NCBI RefSeq assembly: GCF_001493375.1 | Contig: NZ_LN929897.1 | Location: 580,754-644,753, forward strand | Direction: 5' to 3' | Origin: Streptomyces specialis | GTDB taxonomy: Bacteria; Actinomycetota; Actinomycetes; Streptomycetales; Streptomycetaceae | DNA: 64,000 nucleotides | Shown here: piece by piece, positions 5,828 through 15,909 of the stretch | Layout: every line of letters starts with the position of its first letter | How positions within the stretch are numbered: the stretch's first letter is position 1 | Notes under the pieces: generated by a model | What the model was told of the DNA's origin: nothing | The model's input: only the letters and a program-made list of their open reading frames with translations | Database searches by the model: none | Made by a program: the position numbers and the translations under genes

Positions 5828-8395
5828 TCAGACGGCCGCCGCCGCGTCCGCGGCCTGGGCGTTCAGCGCGCGCTCGACGCCCGCGCGGGACTCCGTGACC
5901 AGGCGGCGCAGCGCGGGTGAGGGTCCGGCCGCGTCCAGCCAGGCGTCCGTGGCCTCCAGGGTCTCCCGCGAGACCTGGATCGCCGGGTAGAGACCGACCG
6001 CGACCTGCTGCGCCATCTCGTGGCTGCGGCTCTCCCAGACGCCCTTGAGCACCTCGAAGTACTTCTCCGTGTACGGCGCGAGCAGCTCCCGCTGGTCGGT
6101 CTGCACGAAGCCGCCGATGACGGCCTCCTGGAGGGCGTTGGGCAGCTTGTCGCTCTCCACCACCGCGGCCCACGCCTCCGCCTTGGCCTCCGGCGTCGGG
6201 CGGGCGGCCCGGGCGGTCGCGGCGTGCCGCTCGCCCGCCGAGGTCGCGTCGCGCTCCAGCTCGGCCGCGATCTCCGGCTCGTCGGCACGGCCGGTGGCGG
6301 CCAGCCGCTGGAGGAACGCCCAGCGCAGCTCGGTGTCCACGGTCAGGCCCTCGATCGTCTCGGTCCCGTCCAGCAGCCCCGCCAGCAGGTCGAGTTGCTC
6401 GCCGGTGCGGGCGGTGGACGCGAACGCCCTGGCCCAGGCGAGCTGGTGGTCGCCGCCGGGCGCGGCGGCCCGCAACCGCTCCAGCGTCGTCTCCGACCAG
6501 ATAGCCAGGCCCGTGTCGCGCCACGCGGGCGCGGCGTACAGGTCCAGGGCGAGCTTCACCTGCCGCTGCAACGACTGCACCACGCCGATGTCGGTCTCCT
6601 TGGTGATCCCGGAGATCACCAGCGACAGGTAGTCCCGGACGGCCATCTCGCCGTCGCGGGTCATGTCCCAGGCCGAGGCCCAGCACAGCGCGCGCGGCAG
6701 CGACTCGGCGAAGTCGCCCAGGTGCTGGGCGACCACCGCCGCGGACCGGGGGTCGAGCCGCACCTTGGCGTACGACAGGTCGTCGTCGTTGAGGAGCACG
6801 ACGGCCGGGTGGGCGCGGCCCTCGACCTGCGGGACCTTCGTCAGCTCGCCGTCCACGTCCAGTTCGACGCGGTCGGTGCGGACGAGGGCGCCGTCGGTCA
6901 GCTCGTACAGGCCGATGGCGATGCGGTGCGGGCGCAGCACGGCCTCGCCCTTGGCGCCGGCGGGCAGCGGGGGCGCCTCCTGACGGACGGCGAACTCCAC
7001 GATGTTCCCGGCCTCGTCGGTGACGATCTCGGGGCGCAGGATGTTGATGCCCGCGGTCTCCAGCCACGCCTTCGACCACGCCTTGAGGTCACGGCCGCTG
7101 GTCTCCTCCAGCGCGGTCAGCAGGTCCGACAGCCGGGTGTTGGACCACTCGTGCCGCTTGAAGTACGTCCGCACGCCGCGGAAGAACTCGTCCTCCCCGA
7201 CGTAGGCGACCAACTGCTTCAGCACGCTGGCGCCCTTGGCGTAGGTGATGCCGTCGAAGTTGACCAGGACGTCGTCCAGGTCCCGGATCTCCGCCATGAT
7301 CGGGTGGGTGGAGGGCAGTTGGTCCTGCCGGTAGGCCCACGTCTTCATGGAGTTGGCGAAGCTGGTCCACGCCTGCGGCCAGCGGCTGCCCGGCGCGTGC
7401 GCCTGGCAGGCGATCGAGGTGTAGGTGGCGAACGACTCGTTCAGCCACAGGTCGTTCCACCACTCCATGGTGACCAGGTCGCCGAACCACATGTGGGCCA
7501 GCTCGTGGAGGATGGTCTCGGCCCGCATCTCGTAGGCCGCGTCGGTCACCTTGGAACGGAAGACGTACTGGTCGCGGATGGTGACGGCACCCGCGTTCTC
7601 CATCGCGCCCGCGTTGAACTCCGGCACGAAGAGCTGGTCGTACTTGGCGAACGGGTACGGGTAGTCGAACTTCTCCTGGAACCAGTCGAATCCCTGCCGC
7701 GTGACGTCGAAGATGGCCTCGGCGTCGAGGTGTTCGGCCAGCGACGGCCGGCAGTAGACGGCGAGCGGCACGGTGCGGTCCGCGCCCTGCCAGCTGCTGT
7801 GCACCGAGTGGTACGGGCCGGCGATGATCGCCGTGATGTACGACGAGATGCGGGGCGTCGGCTCGAACCGCCAGACGTTGCCCCGGGGTTCGGGCGTCGG
7901 GGAGTTGGAGATGACGGTCCACCCCTCGGGGGCGGTCACGGTGAACTGGAACGACGCCTTGAGGTCCGGCTGTTCGAAGCAGGCGAACACCCGCCGCGCG
8001 TCCGGGACCTCGAACTGGGTGTAGAGATAAGCCTGCTGGTCCACGGGGTCCACCGAACGGTGCAGACCCTCACCGGAGTTGGTGTAGGTGCAGTCGGCGA
8101 CGACCCGCAGTTCGTTATGGCCCTCGGACACCGAGGGCAGCGCGATCCGGGAGTCCGCGAAGACCTCGGACGGCGTCAGGGACACGCCGTTGAGGACGAC
8201 CTCCGTCACCTCGGGGGCGACGAGGTCGATGAAGGTCGCTCCGGCCTCGCGGGCTGTGAAGTGCACGGTCGTCTCCGAGCGGAAGGTGCCCCCTTCCTGC
8301 GCGCCGGAGAGATCCAGGGTGATCTCGTAACTGTCCACGCCGAGCAGCCGTGCCCGCTCCTGCGCCTCTTGCCGGGTCAGATTCGTGCCAGGCAC
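5828..8395 (-). CDS. pepN: Aminopeptidase N (M1 family), first copy
   Basis: An 855-residue cytoplasmic zinc aminopeptidase that removes N-terminal residues from peptides, probably downstream of Clp and other proteases. The exopeptidase signature GAMEN is near residue 263. The zinc site HELAHMWFGDLVTMEWWNDLW is near 295, with the distant zinc-ligand Glu in the NES that follows. The long C-terminal alpha-helical domain is complete. The GTG at 8395 gives the usual start VPGTNLTRQEAQ and has AAGGAG 8-9 nt upstream; the reading frame is open 19 codons further, but without family similarity. A second copy lies at 13148-15748. Confidence 0.93.
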   Translation of the reverse strand: MPGTNLTRQEAQERARLLGVDSYEITLDLSGAQEGGTFRSETTVHFTAREAGATFIDLVAPEVTEVVLNGVSLTPSEVFADSRIALPSVSEGHNELRVVADCTYTNSGEGLHRSVDPVDQQAYLYTQFEVPDARRVFACFEQPDLKASFQFTVTAPEGWTVISNSPTPEPRGNVWRFEPTPRISSYITAIIAGPYHSVHSSWQGADRTVPLAVYCRPSLAEHLDAEAIFDVTRQGFDWFQEKFDYPYPFAKYDQLFVPEFNAGAMENAGAVTIRDQYVFRSKVTDAAYEMRAETILHELAHMWFGDLVTMEWWNDLWLNESFATYTSIACQAHAPGSRWPQAWTSFANSMKTWAYRQDQLPSTHPIMAEIRDLDDVLVNFDGITYAKGASVLKQLVAYVGEDEFFRGVRTYFKRHEWSNTRLSDLLTALEETSGRDLKAWSKAWLETAGINILRPEIVTDEAGNIVEFAVRQEAPPLPAGAKGEAVLRPHRIAIGLYELTDGALVRTDRVELDVDGELTKVPQVEGRAHPAVVLLNDDDLSYAKVRLDPRSAAVVAQHLGDFAESLPRALCWASAWDMTRDGEMAVRDYLSLVISGITKETDIGVVQSLQRQVKLALDLYAAPAWRDTGLAIWSETTLERLRAAAPGGDHQLAWARAFASTARTGEQLDLLAGLLDGTETIEGLTVDTELRWAFLQRLAATGRADEPEIAAELERDATSAGERHAATARAARPTPEAKAEAWAAVVESDKLPNALQEAVIGGFVQTDQRELLAPYTEKYFEVLKGVWESRSHEMAQQVAVGLYPAIQVSRETLEATDAWLDAAGPSPALRRLVTESRAGVERALNAQAADAAAAV

Positions 8396-8448
8396 CTGGT
8401 GGTCTCCTTCGTCGTGCGTCTTCGTCCGCCATCCTTCCACGCCACGCG

Positions 8449-8493
8449 CCACCGGGGCGGGTGCGGCGGTGTGCGCCGTGCCCGCCCCGGTGG
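8449..8493 (-). terminator. Terminator after the subtilase gene
   Basis: A 20-bp stem with two mismatches (CCACCGGGGCGGGTGCGGCG against CGCCGTGCCCGCCCCGGTGG) around a 5-base loop. It lies downstream of the subtilase stop and upstream of the pepN start, both on the minus strand, so it separates the two transcripts. Confidence 0.7.
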
Positions 8494-8532
8494 GGTCCCG
8501 CGGAGATGTGTCCGTGGCGTGCCGTCAGCGGC

Positions 8533-11500
8533 TCATTCCGTCACGTGTTCCACGAGGATGTGGCCGGTCCCCACGAGGGTTCCGGCCTCGTTGAGCAGGC
8601 CGACCTCGCCGAAGACCCGCCGGTCGGCGCCGGCCGCGAGCGCGGACTCCGCGACCGTGACCTCCGCCGCGACCTCGGCCGACTCGCCGGTGTCCAGGCC
8701 GATGACCTGCCCGGTGTCCACCGCCACCGTGCCCAGGCCCGCGCTGAGATACGCGTCCCGGTAGGCGAAGGTGGTGCTGCCGGTGGGCACCGCGTAGCCG
8801 TGCACCTCGATCGTGTACGTGCCGGCCGCCGGGTCGTCGAGGTGCACGACCTCGTCGTCCGTCGGGCTGATGGAGGAGCCGACTTCCTCGCCGTCCAGGT
8901 ACACGTACAGGTCGAGGTCGGCGCCCGGGTCGGACGCGGAGCCGATCTCGACGGTGAACGAGGAGACGCCCTCGGGCAGTTGAACCTCGCTGGTGATGTA
9001 CTCACCGGGCGCGATGGTCGGCGTCGAGGTCAGGGCCGAGCCCAGCTCGCCGGCCGTCAGGGTGCCCTCCAGCGGCGCGAAGCCGTTGGTGACGTCCCAG
9101 GTGACGGGGACCGGGGCGCCGACCGCGGCCTCCTCGACGGTCACCGTCTCCGGCTCGAACGTGACGCCGAGCGCGGTGGCCGTGACCGTGTACGGGTTGT
9201 CCAGCAGCGGCGACGTCCGCCGGGACTCGACCTCGATCTCCCACACGCCCGGGGACGGATCGGGGTACGCGCGCAGGTCCGGGCGGCATGTGTTGGCCGG
9301 GTTGTCGTAGTTGGGGTAGCAGTTCGGCGTGGATGTCGGGTCGGCCGGCGTGCCCTCGGGGGTGATGGCGATCCAGCGGGTCTGGCTCCCCTCCGCCAGG
9401 CCGCTCATCGCGACCTGGAGCGTCTCGGCGCCCTCGGGCACGGTGACGAAGTAGGAGGTGGTGCTGTTGCGCTGGGCCGTGCCGGAGTACGACAGGGCGT
9501 GGTCGGGGGCGCTCAGCTCCTCGGGCACCACGACGGTCGCCATGATCTGTTTGTCGATGCCCCGGGTCGCGGAGTCGTCCACGGTGAGGATCGCGCTGTG
9601 CGCCCCGGTGGAGCGCGGCTTGGCCTTGACCTTGACGGTGACCGGCTGGTTCAGCGGGAGCGCCACGGAGTCGGAGCCGACGATCCGGAAGGTGCTGTCG
9701 TGGTTGTTGACGAGTTCCAGGTCGTGCCGCACCGAGCGGGCCGGGCCGGTGGTGCGGGTGATGGTGACCTCGTAGGTCTCGGACGCGCCGACCTCGGGCG
9801 CCGACTCGCGGTCGTAGATCCCGTCGCCGGAGCCCGGGGTGTCCAGGAACCCGTCGAGGGTGTGGTCGACCGGCGCCGACACGGTGTACGAGCGGGCCGT
9901 GGCGCCGCGCTTGATCAGCGTCCACGCGCCCTCGGTGTCCATCAGGCCGGTGCCCTGCTCGTGGGCCTGGACGTCGCGGATCGGGTCGGCCGAACTGGTC
10001 AGCGCCGTCCGCAGGTCGGCGGCGGACAGGTCGATGTCCCGCTGCTTCGCGGCGGACAGCAGCAGCGCGGCGGCGCCCGCGACCTGCGGCGAGGACATCG
10101 AGGTGCCCTGCAACATGCCGTAGCCCGGCGGCAGGTCGTACCCGGCCTCCGCGACCGGGGCGCCCTCCATCCACGTCGGGATGGTGTTCACCGAGGCGCC
10201 GGGCCCGACGATGGTCGGCTTGAAGCCGCCGTCGTCGCTGGGGCCCACGCTGGAGAACGGCATCATCGCGTACCGGGTGCTCACGGCGGAGCCGTAGTTG
10301 GCGGCCCAGGTCTCCCGCGAGACGGCGGCGCCGACGCTGACCACCCGCTCCGCCACGGACGGGTCGCCGACGGTGTTGGTGCCGGGGCCGTCGTTGCCGG
10401 CGGAGATGAAGAGCTGCACGTCGTAGGTGTCGATCAGCTCGTTGTAGAGCTGCGCCCGCGCGTTGTTGCCGTCGTTGAGGGCGGGCAGGCCGCCGATCGA
10501 GACGTTGACGAGGTCCACGTCGTGTTCGGTGACGAGGTCGATCATGCCCTCGAAGAGCGCGGTGTAGGTGCATCCGCCGCTGAAGACGCAGGCGCGCGAG
10601 GAGACGATCTGCGCGCCGGGCGCGGCGCCGTTCATCTCGCCGCCGAACAGGCCGTTGGCGGCGGTGATGCCCGCCACGTGGGTGCCGTGGTCGCTGGAGA
10701 CGATGCCGATGTTGACGAAGTCCCGGACCTGGCCGACCCAGTCGCCGCCGTAGGGGTCCATCGGGACGTCCTCGCGGATCTCGATCACGAACGGCATGGT
10801 CTCGGCGACCTCGGTGTCCGGGTCGTCGGTGCCGAACCAGCCGATCTGGTGGTCCTCGCCGTACGGCGCCAGCGCGGTCTCGTCGGTGAAGTCGGCGTCG
10901 CCGTCGAGGTCCACGCGGACGGTGCCCGCCTCCGGGTCGTACAGCAGCGGCCAGGAGTCGGTGGTGTCGCCGTCGCGGTTCACGTCGCCGCCGACCTCGC
11001 CGACCGCGACCGACTCGCGGAAGGTGTTGACGAGGTAGCTCCCGCCGGGCGCGGTGTACTGCCGCCCGGAGTAGGAGAACGACGGCCCGGAGACCGCCGT
11101 GGTCATCGCGCGCCAGGAGCCGTCGCCGTCGATGACCGGGTCGGTCGCGGTGACCCAGTCGGTGATCTTGCGCTCGCCCGTGGTGGTCTCCGCGAGCGCC
11201 GGGTGCGCCAGGTCCACGCCGCTGTCGAGGATGCCGATGGTGATGTCGCGGCCGTCGTAGGAGGGGTGGTCCTCGACGAAGTCCACGGCGCCCGTCTCGT
11301 GGGCCGGCTGGTAGGGGTTGGTGGCCGGGGTGTCCTCGTCGGGTCCCGGGTAGGTCCGCTCCACCGTCGCCCGGTCGCCCGGGGCGGACGCGGGCTCCGG
11401 GTCCGGCATCTCGACGACGTCGTTGAGGTCGATCGCGAGCACCGAGGAGAGTCCGGCCGCCTCGTCGATGGCCGCCTCCGCGCGGCCGGTCGGGACGGTG

Positions 11501-11850
11501 GCCCGCACATAGCCGATCCGGTCCTCGGTGAAGCCGACGGAGGCGCCGGAGATGGCGTCGAGCCGGTCGGCCACCTCGGCGGTCTCGCCCGGCTCGGCGG
11601 CGATCAGCATGGTCACGAACGGCTTGTCGGCGGCCCTGGCCTCGGCGAGGAGGGCCGTGTCCTGGGTGCCGAACTTCTCGCCGAGCGGCTTGTCGGGTCC
11701 CGTGCCGGGCGCGTCGTCGGCCGCCAGGACGGGCGTGGCGCCGGTCAGCGCGAGAGCCGCCACCAGGCCGGCGGCCAGCGCCGTCCGGCGCAGGCGACCG
11801 CGGCCGGGTTCGCCGGCCGGTGGGGTTATGGGCTGGTGTCTCAGTGACAT
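8533..11850 (-). CDS. Secreted S8 family (subtilisin-like) serine protease
   Basis: A large extracellular protease of 1105 residues. It has a signal peptide (basic start, hydrophobic LAAGLVAALALTGATPVLA at about 25-45), then an I9-like propeptide. The catalytic triad is Asp in GILDSGVDLAHP near 205, His in SDHGTHVAGITAA near 387, and Ser in GTSMSSPQVAGAA near 582. The 180-residue gap between Asp and His is longer than usual and acidic (many DGD and DTEVAET pieces), perhaps a calcium-binding insertion. The C-terminal half looks like a Fn3-like domain and a PPC-like domain. I chose the ATG at 11850 because AAGGA lies 5 nt before it. It may serve the secreted nitrogen-scavenging system with the flanking aminopeptidases. 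Confidence 0.9.
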   Translation of the reverse strand: MSLRHQPITPPAGEPGRGRLRRTALAAGLVAALALTGATPVLAADDAPGTGPDKPLGEKFGTQDTALLAEARAADKPFVTMLIAAEPGETAEVADRLDAISGASVGFTEDRIGYVRATVPTGRAEAAIDEAAGLSSVLAIDLNDVVEMPDPEPASAPGDRATVERTYPGPDEDTPATNPYQPAHETGAVDFVEDHPSYDGRDITIGILDSGVDLAHPALAETTTGERKITDWVTATDPVIDGDGSWRAMTTAVSGPSFSYSGRQYTAPGGSYLVNTFRESVAVGEVGGDVNRDGDTTDSWPLLYDPEAGTVRVDLDGDADFTDETALAPYGEDHQIGWFGTDDPDTEVAETMPFVIEIREDVPMDPYGGDWVGQVRDFVNIGIVSSDHGTHVAGITAANGLFGGEMNGAAPGAQIVSSRACVFSGGCTYTALFEGMIDLVTEHDVDLVNVSIGGLPALNDGNNARAQLYNELIDTYDVQLFISAGNDGPGTNTVGDPSVAERVVSVGAAVSRETWAANYGSAVSTRYAMMPFSSVGPSDDGGFKPTIVGPGASVNTIPTWMEGAPVAEAGYDLPPGYGMLQGTSMSSPQVAGAAALLLSAAKQRDIDLSAADLRTALTSSADPIRDVQAHEQGTGLMDTEGAWTLIKRGATARSYTVSAPVDHTLDGFLDTPGSGDGIYDRESAPEVGASETYEVTITRTTGPARSVRHDLELVNNHDSTFRIVGSDSVALPLNQPVTVKVKAKPRSTGAHSAILTVDDSATRGIDKQIMATVVVPEELSAPDHALSYSGTAQRNSTTSYFVTVPEGAETLQVAMSGLAEGSQTRWIAITPEGTPADPTSTPNCYPNYDNPANTCRPDLRAYPDPSPGVWEIEVESRRTSPLLDNPYTVTATALGVTFEPETVTVEEAAVGAPVPVTWDVTNGFAPLEGTLTAGELGSALTSTPTIAPGEYITSEVQLPEGVSSFTVEIGSASDPGADLDLYVYLDGEEVGSSISPTDDEVVHLDDPAAGTYTIEVHGYAVPTGSTTFAYRDAYLSAGLGTVAVDTGQVIGLDTGESAEVAAEVTVAESALAAGADRRVFGEVGLLNEAGTLVGTGHILVEHVTE

Positions 11851-11988
11851 GGGCATCCTTGTTCGGAATGCGGAGCAGGATGACCGGTCATCATACGGAA
11901 GGGGTGACGGGGACGGGGCGAGTGACATGAACTTGACGCGTTCCGGCCAGTCACGTTTGCGCGGAGCCGGTTCCGCGCGGTCCGCCGA

Positions 11989-12975
11989 TCAGCGCGGCAT
12001 GACCACGACATAGGTGGCCGGGGGCCTGCCGGTGGCGGCCCGCAGCGCCTGCCGGACCGCCTCGACCTGTTGCTCGGGCGATTCCCGGAGTTTGCGCGGC
12101 GTCACCCGGATGACCGTGACGCCGAGCCCCAGCAGGGTCTGGCGGGTGCGGTCGTACTCGGCGCGTCCGGCCTCCTCCGCCCGCTGCCGGGGGGCCCGCG
12201 CGTCGATCTCGACGGCGACGGCCTGCTCCGGCCAGTAGGCGTCCACGGCGCACAGGAACGGCCCGTCGGGCAGCCACAGGCCCACGTTCCAGCACGGATC
12301 GGGCAGGCCCGCGGTCCGTACCGTCTCCAGGAGCCGTTCCTCGGCCATGGTCCTGCCCTCCACCAGCAGCGTGTCCACGGCGGCGGCCACGTGCGGATGC
12401 CCCAGCAGCCGGGCGCGGGCCAGCTCCCGGACGACCGCCTGCGGATCGCAGTGCCCGCCGCGCACCGCCTCGGTCAGCAGCCGCCGCACCGCGAGCGGAT
12501 CGGGCAGCCGGGCGATGGCGTCGGCCAGGGCCCGGGGCACGGGGGCGACCGGGAAACCGGCCAGCTCCACGGGCCTGGGCAGCCGGTGGGTCCGCACCAC
12601 GCGGGCGAACCCGGAGGTGCGCAGCCGCCGGGTGCGCGGCACGAGCACGTCCACCCGGTCCAGCGCGGTCAGCGGCGGCGCGCCGGTGAAGCCGTGCAGC
12701 GCGAGGGCGGCCAGCCCGCTGACCACCGCCTCGCCCTCCCGTCCGCCGATGTATCCCAGGGCGGCGTGCAGGACCTCCTCGCCGGTGGGCGGTCCGGAGT
12801 GGAGCAGGAACACCCCGGGCAGCGGCATCTGCCAGGGACCCCCGGGCCGGCAGCGCTCGTGCGCGGCGGCGAGCGACACCCCGTGCTCGCGGAGTTCCTG
12901 GCTGGTCATCACCAGCCGCTGCGCGTCGGGGAGTTGACGCAGAGGGCGAGGGGCGAACGGCGAATCTTCGGTCAT
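11989..12975 (-). CDS. DUF559-like protein with AbiEi-type N-terminal region
   Basis: A 328-residue protein of unproven function. The N-terminal half resembles AbiEi-type antitoxin or transcriptional-regulator proteins of actinobacteria: a SQELREHGVSLAAA helix-turn-helix-like start, then LPGVFLLHSGPP. The C-terminal part (about 220-310) looks like a DUF559 or very-short-patch-repair-like nuclease fold: AVDAYWPEQAVAVEIDA with conserved Asp and Glu, then YDRTRQTLLGLGVTVIRVTP. The DxxxxE...EID arrangement fits a PD-(D/E)XK core, but activity is only inferred. ATG 12975 has GGGGAA about 10 nt upstream; GTG 12993 is an alternative. No toxin partner is adjacent. Confidence 0.7.
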   Translation of the reverse strand: MTEDSPFAPRPLRQLPDAQRLVMTSQELREHGVSLAAAHERCRPGGPWQMPLPGVFLLHSGPPTGEEVLHAALGYIGGREGEAVVSGLAALALHGFTGAPPLTALDRVDVLVPRTRRLRTSGFARVVRTHRLPRPVELAGFPVAPVPRALADAIARLPDPLAVRRLLTEAVRGGHCDPQAVVRELARARLLGHPHVAAAVDTLLVEGRTMAEERLLETVRTAGLPDPCWNVGLWLPDGPFLCAVDAYWPEQAVAVEIDARAPRQRAEEAGRAEYDRTRQTLLGLGVTVIRVTPRKLRESPEQQVEAVRQALRAATGRPPATYVVVMPR

Positions 12976-13121
12976 GCCCGGCCGATTCCCCACCAGGGGG
13001 GTTCAGCCAACCTCCGTTACCCATCCGTTGGTAAACAGGGACAACCCCGCTCAAAATGAACTGGCGTTCGGGCGTGCGGCGGGTCACGCGCCACTCCCGC
13101 ACGCGCCGGGGCGCGGCCGGG

Positions 13122-13140
13122 CCGGGGCCGGTGGCCCCGG
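13122..13140 (-). terminator. Terminator after the second pepN
   Basis: A perfect 8-bp stem (CCGGGGCC and GGCCCCGG) with a 3-base loop just beyond the stop of the minus-strand gene at 13148, in a GC-only context. Confidence 0.5.
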
Positions 13141-13147
13141 CCCCGGA

Positions 13148-15748
13148 TCATCCCGCCCGGGCGTCCCGCTCCTGCGCGCGCAGGGCGCGGGCCAGGTCGT
13201 CGCGGGACTCCAGGATCAGGCGGCGCAGCGCCGGGGGAGCGTCCTCGTGGGAGGCCAGCCAGGCGTCCGTGGCGTCCAGCGTGGCCCGGTCGCCCTGGAG
13301 CCCGGGGAACAGGCCGCGCACGACGGTCATCGCGATCTCGATCGTGCGCTCCCGCCACACCCGGTCCACCATGGCGAAGTACCGTTCGGTGTACGGCGCG
13401 AGCAGCGCCTGCTGGCCGGGGCGGGCGAAGCCGTCGACGGTCGCCTCGACCAGCGCGTTGGACAGCTCGTCGGATTCCACGACCTGCTCCCAGGCCGCCG
13501 CCTTGACCCCGGGCGACGGCCGCGCCGCCAGGCAGCGCACCTGATGACGGTGGCCCGACGCCGTGTCGTCGCGGGCGCGTTCGGCGGCGAGTTCCTCCTC
13601 GCCCACGTGGCCGTGCGCGGTCAGCGGCAACAGGAGGAGCCAGCGCAGCTCCTGGTCGACCTCCAGACCCTCGATCCGGGCGGTGCCCGCGAGCAGCCCG
13701 GCCAGGAGCTGGAAGTCCGCGTCGGACGCGGCGCCCGACGCGAAGAAACGGGCCCACGCGAGCTGGTGGTCGCCGCCGGGCGCCGCCCGCCGCAACTCGC
13801 CCAGCGCCGCCGCCGCCAGCTCCGCGCCCGCCGCCGCCCGCCGCTCCGGCGCCGTGTAGAGGTCCAGCGCCACGTGCGCCCAGGAGTGCACCATCTGGAG
13901 CACGCCGATGTCGGTCTCCGCCCCGGCGAAGTCCCGTACCAGCGCGAGGAAGTCGCGGGCCGGCATCAGGCCGTCACGCGTCAGGTTCCACAGCGCGCTC
14001 CAGCACAGGGCGCGGGCCAACGGGTCGGCGACATCCCCGAGATGACCGCGCAGGGTGTCCAGCGAGCCTTCGTCGAAACGGGTCTTGCAGTACGTCAGGT
14101 CCTCGTCGTTGACCAGGATCAGCTCCGGGCGCGCCACCCCGGCCAGTTCGGGCACGACGGTGCGCGGACCCCGTACGTCGGCCTCCGCCCGCGCGTACCG
14201 CAGCAGCGGACCGCCGGGCTCCTCGCGGCGGTAGAACCCGATCGCGACGCGGTGCGGGCGGAGCGTCGGGTGGCTCTCCGGCGCCTCCTGGAGCACCGAC
14301 AGTTCGGTGACGCGGCCGGCGGAGTCGTACACGGCGTGCGGCGTCAGCGAGTTGACCCCGGCGGTCCGCAGCCACGCCTCGGCCCACTCGCCCATGTCCC
14401 GGCCGGAGGTCTCCTCCAGCACGGCCAGCAGATCGCGCAGGCGCGTGTTGCCGTACGCGTGGCGCCGGAAGTAGCGGCGGGCGCCCTCCATGAAGGCGTC
14501 CCGCCCGGCGTAGGCGACCAACTGCTTCAGCACACCGGCGCCCTTGGCGTAGGTGATGCCGTCGAAGTTCAGCTTGGCGTCCTGGAGATCGCGGATGTCG
14601 GCGGTGATCGGGTGCGTGGAGGGGAGCTGGTCGGCGCGGTAGGCCCACGCCTTGCGGCGGTTGGCGAAGGTGATCCAGCCCTCCTCGAACCGTGTCGCCT
14701 CCACCAGCGCGAGGGCGCCCATGAAGTCCGCGAAGGACTCCTTGAGCCACAGGTCGTCCCACCACTCCATGGTCACCAGATCGCCGAACCACATGTGCGC
14801 CATCTCGTGCAGCAGCGTGTTCGCCCGGCCCTGGTAGGCCGACCGGGTGGTCCGGCCGCGGAAGACGTACTCCTCGCGGAACGTCACCAGCCCGGGGTTC
14901 TCCATCGCGCCGAGGTTGTACTCCGGCACGAACGCCTGGTCGTACTTGCCGAACGGGTACGGATAGCCGAAGTGCTCGTGGAAGAAGTCGAAGCCCCGCT
15001 TGGTCGTCTCGAAGATCTCCTCGGGGTCGAAGTGCCGCGCCAGCCCCTTGCGGCACAGCGCGCCCAGCGGGATCCGGAGCGGCGGGCCGTCGGGGAGCTC
15101 CCGGGTGTAGTGGTCCGTGACGTGGTGGTAGGGCCCGGCGAGGACGGCCGTGATGTAGGTGGAGATCGGGCGCGTCGGGGCGAACGACCAGGTCGCGTCG
15201 GAGCCGCCGGGCAGCTCCTCGCGGCCGGTCTCGGCGCCGTTGCCGAGCACCGTCCAGTGCGCGGGGGCGGTCACGCGCAGTGTGAACGGCGCCTTCAGAT
15301 CCGGCTGTTCGAAGTTGGCGAAGACACGGCGCGCGTCGGCGGGCTCGTACTGCGTGTAGAGGTAGACCTCCCCGTCCTCCGGGTCGGTGAAGTGGTGCAG
15401 TCCCTCCCCGGTGCGGCTGTAGGCGCAGGCCGCGTCCACGATCAGCTCGTTCTCGGCGGCCAGCCCGGACAGCGCGACGCGGGAGCCGTCGAAGACCTGG
15501 TCGACCACGAGGGGGACACCGTTCAGCGTCACGGAGTGGACGTGCGGCGCGATCAGGTCGGCGAAGCTGTCCGCGCCCTCCTCCGCGCAGGCGAAGCGGA
15601 CGGTGGTGGTGGAGCGGAACGTGCGCGGCCCGGTGGCGGGCGGCGGCCCGGTCGCGGACCGCAGGTCGAGGGCGACCTCGTACCCGTGCACGGTCAGCAG
15701 ACCGGCCCGCTCGCGGGCCTCGTCGCGGGTCAGGTTCTCTCCGGGCAC
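13148..15748 (-). CDS. pepN: Aminopeptidase N (M1 family), second copy
   Basis: An 866-residue paralogue of the aminopeptidase at 5828, collinear over its whole length but clearly diverged. GAMEN is near residue 281, the zinc site HEMAHMWFGDLVTMEWWDDLW near 311, and the KESFADF continuation supplies the third zinc-ligand Glu. All catalytic elements are present, so both copies are likely active; specificity may differ. The GTG at 15748 gives VPGENLTRDEARERAG and has AAGGGGAG 8 nt upstream. It is divergent from the DsbA-family gene. Two pepN copies about 5 kb apart with a subtilase between them suggest an old duplication. Confidence 0.92.
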   Translation of the reverse strand: MPGENLTRDEARERAGLLTVHGYEVALDLRSATGPPPATGPRTFRSTTTVRFACAEEGADSFADLIAPHVHSVTLNGVPLVVDQVFDGSRVALSGLAAENELIVDAACAYSRTGEGLHHFTDPEDGEVYLYTQYEPADARRVFANFEQPDLKAPFTLRVTAPAHWTVLGNGAETGREELPGGSDATWSFAPTRPISTYITAVLAGPYHHVTDHYTRELPDGPPLRIPLGALCRKGLARHFDPEEIFETTKRGFDFFHEHFGYPYPFGKYDQAFVPEYNLGAMENPGLVTFREEYVFRGRTTRSAYQGRANTLLHEMAHMWFGDLVTMEWWDDLWLKESFADFMGALALVEATRFEEGWITFANRRKAWAYRADQLPSTHPITADIRDLQDAKLNFDGITYAKGAGVLKQLVAYAGRDAFMEGARRYFRRHAYGNTRLRDLLAVLEETSGRDMGEWAEAWLRTAGVNSLTPHAVYDSAGRVTELSVLQEAPESHPTLRPHRVAIGFYRREEPGGPLLRYARAEADVRGPRTVVPELAGVARPELILVNDEDLTYCKTRFDEGSLDTLRGHLGDVADPLARALCWSALWNLTRDGLMPARDFLALVRDFAGAETDIGVLQMVHSWAHVALDLYTAPERRAAAGAELAAAALGELRRAAPGGDHQLAWARFFASGAASDADFQLLAGLLAGTARIEGLEVDQELRWLLLLPLTAHGHVGEEELAAERARDDTASGHRHQVRCLAARPSPGVKAAAWEQVVESDELSNALVEATVDGFARPGQQALLAPYTERYFAMVDRVWRERTIEIAMTVVRGLFPGLQGDRATLDATDAWLASHEDAPPALRRLILESRDDLARALRAQERDARAG

Positions 15749-15909
15749 GGTGTGGCTCCCCTTCGTCGTGCGGGCGCGAGTCAGCATGTCACGGCCGTTC
15801 GGGAGGACGCATGCGGAATGCGGCGGGGGTGCCGAGGGGTTGCCCGCTCGACCCCTGCCGGTGACGCCCGCCGGTGACCGCGTGGCGCCCCGCCCGACGA
15901 GGAGACCCC

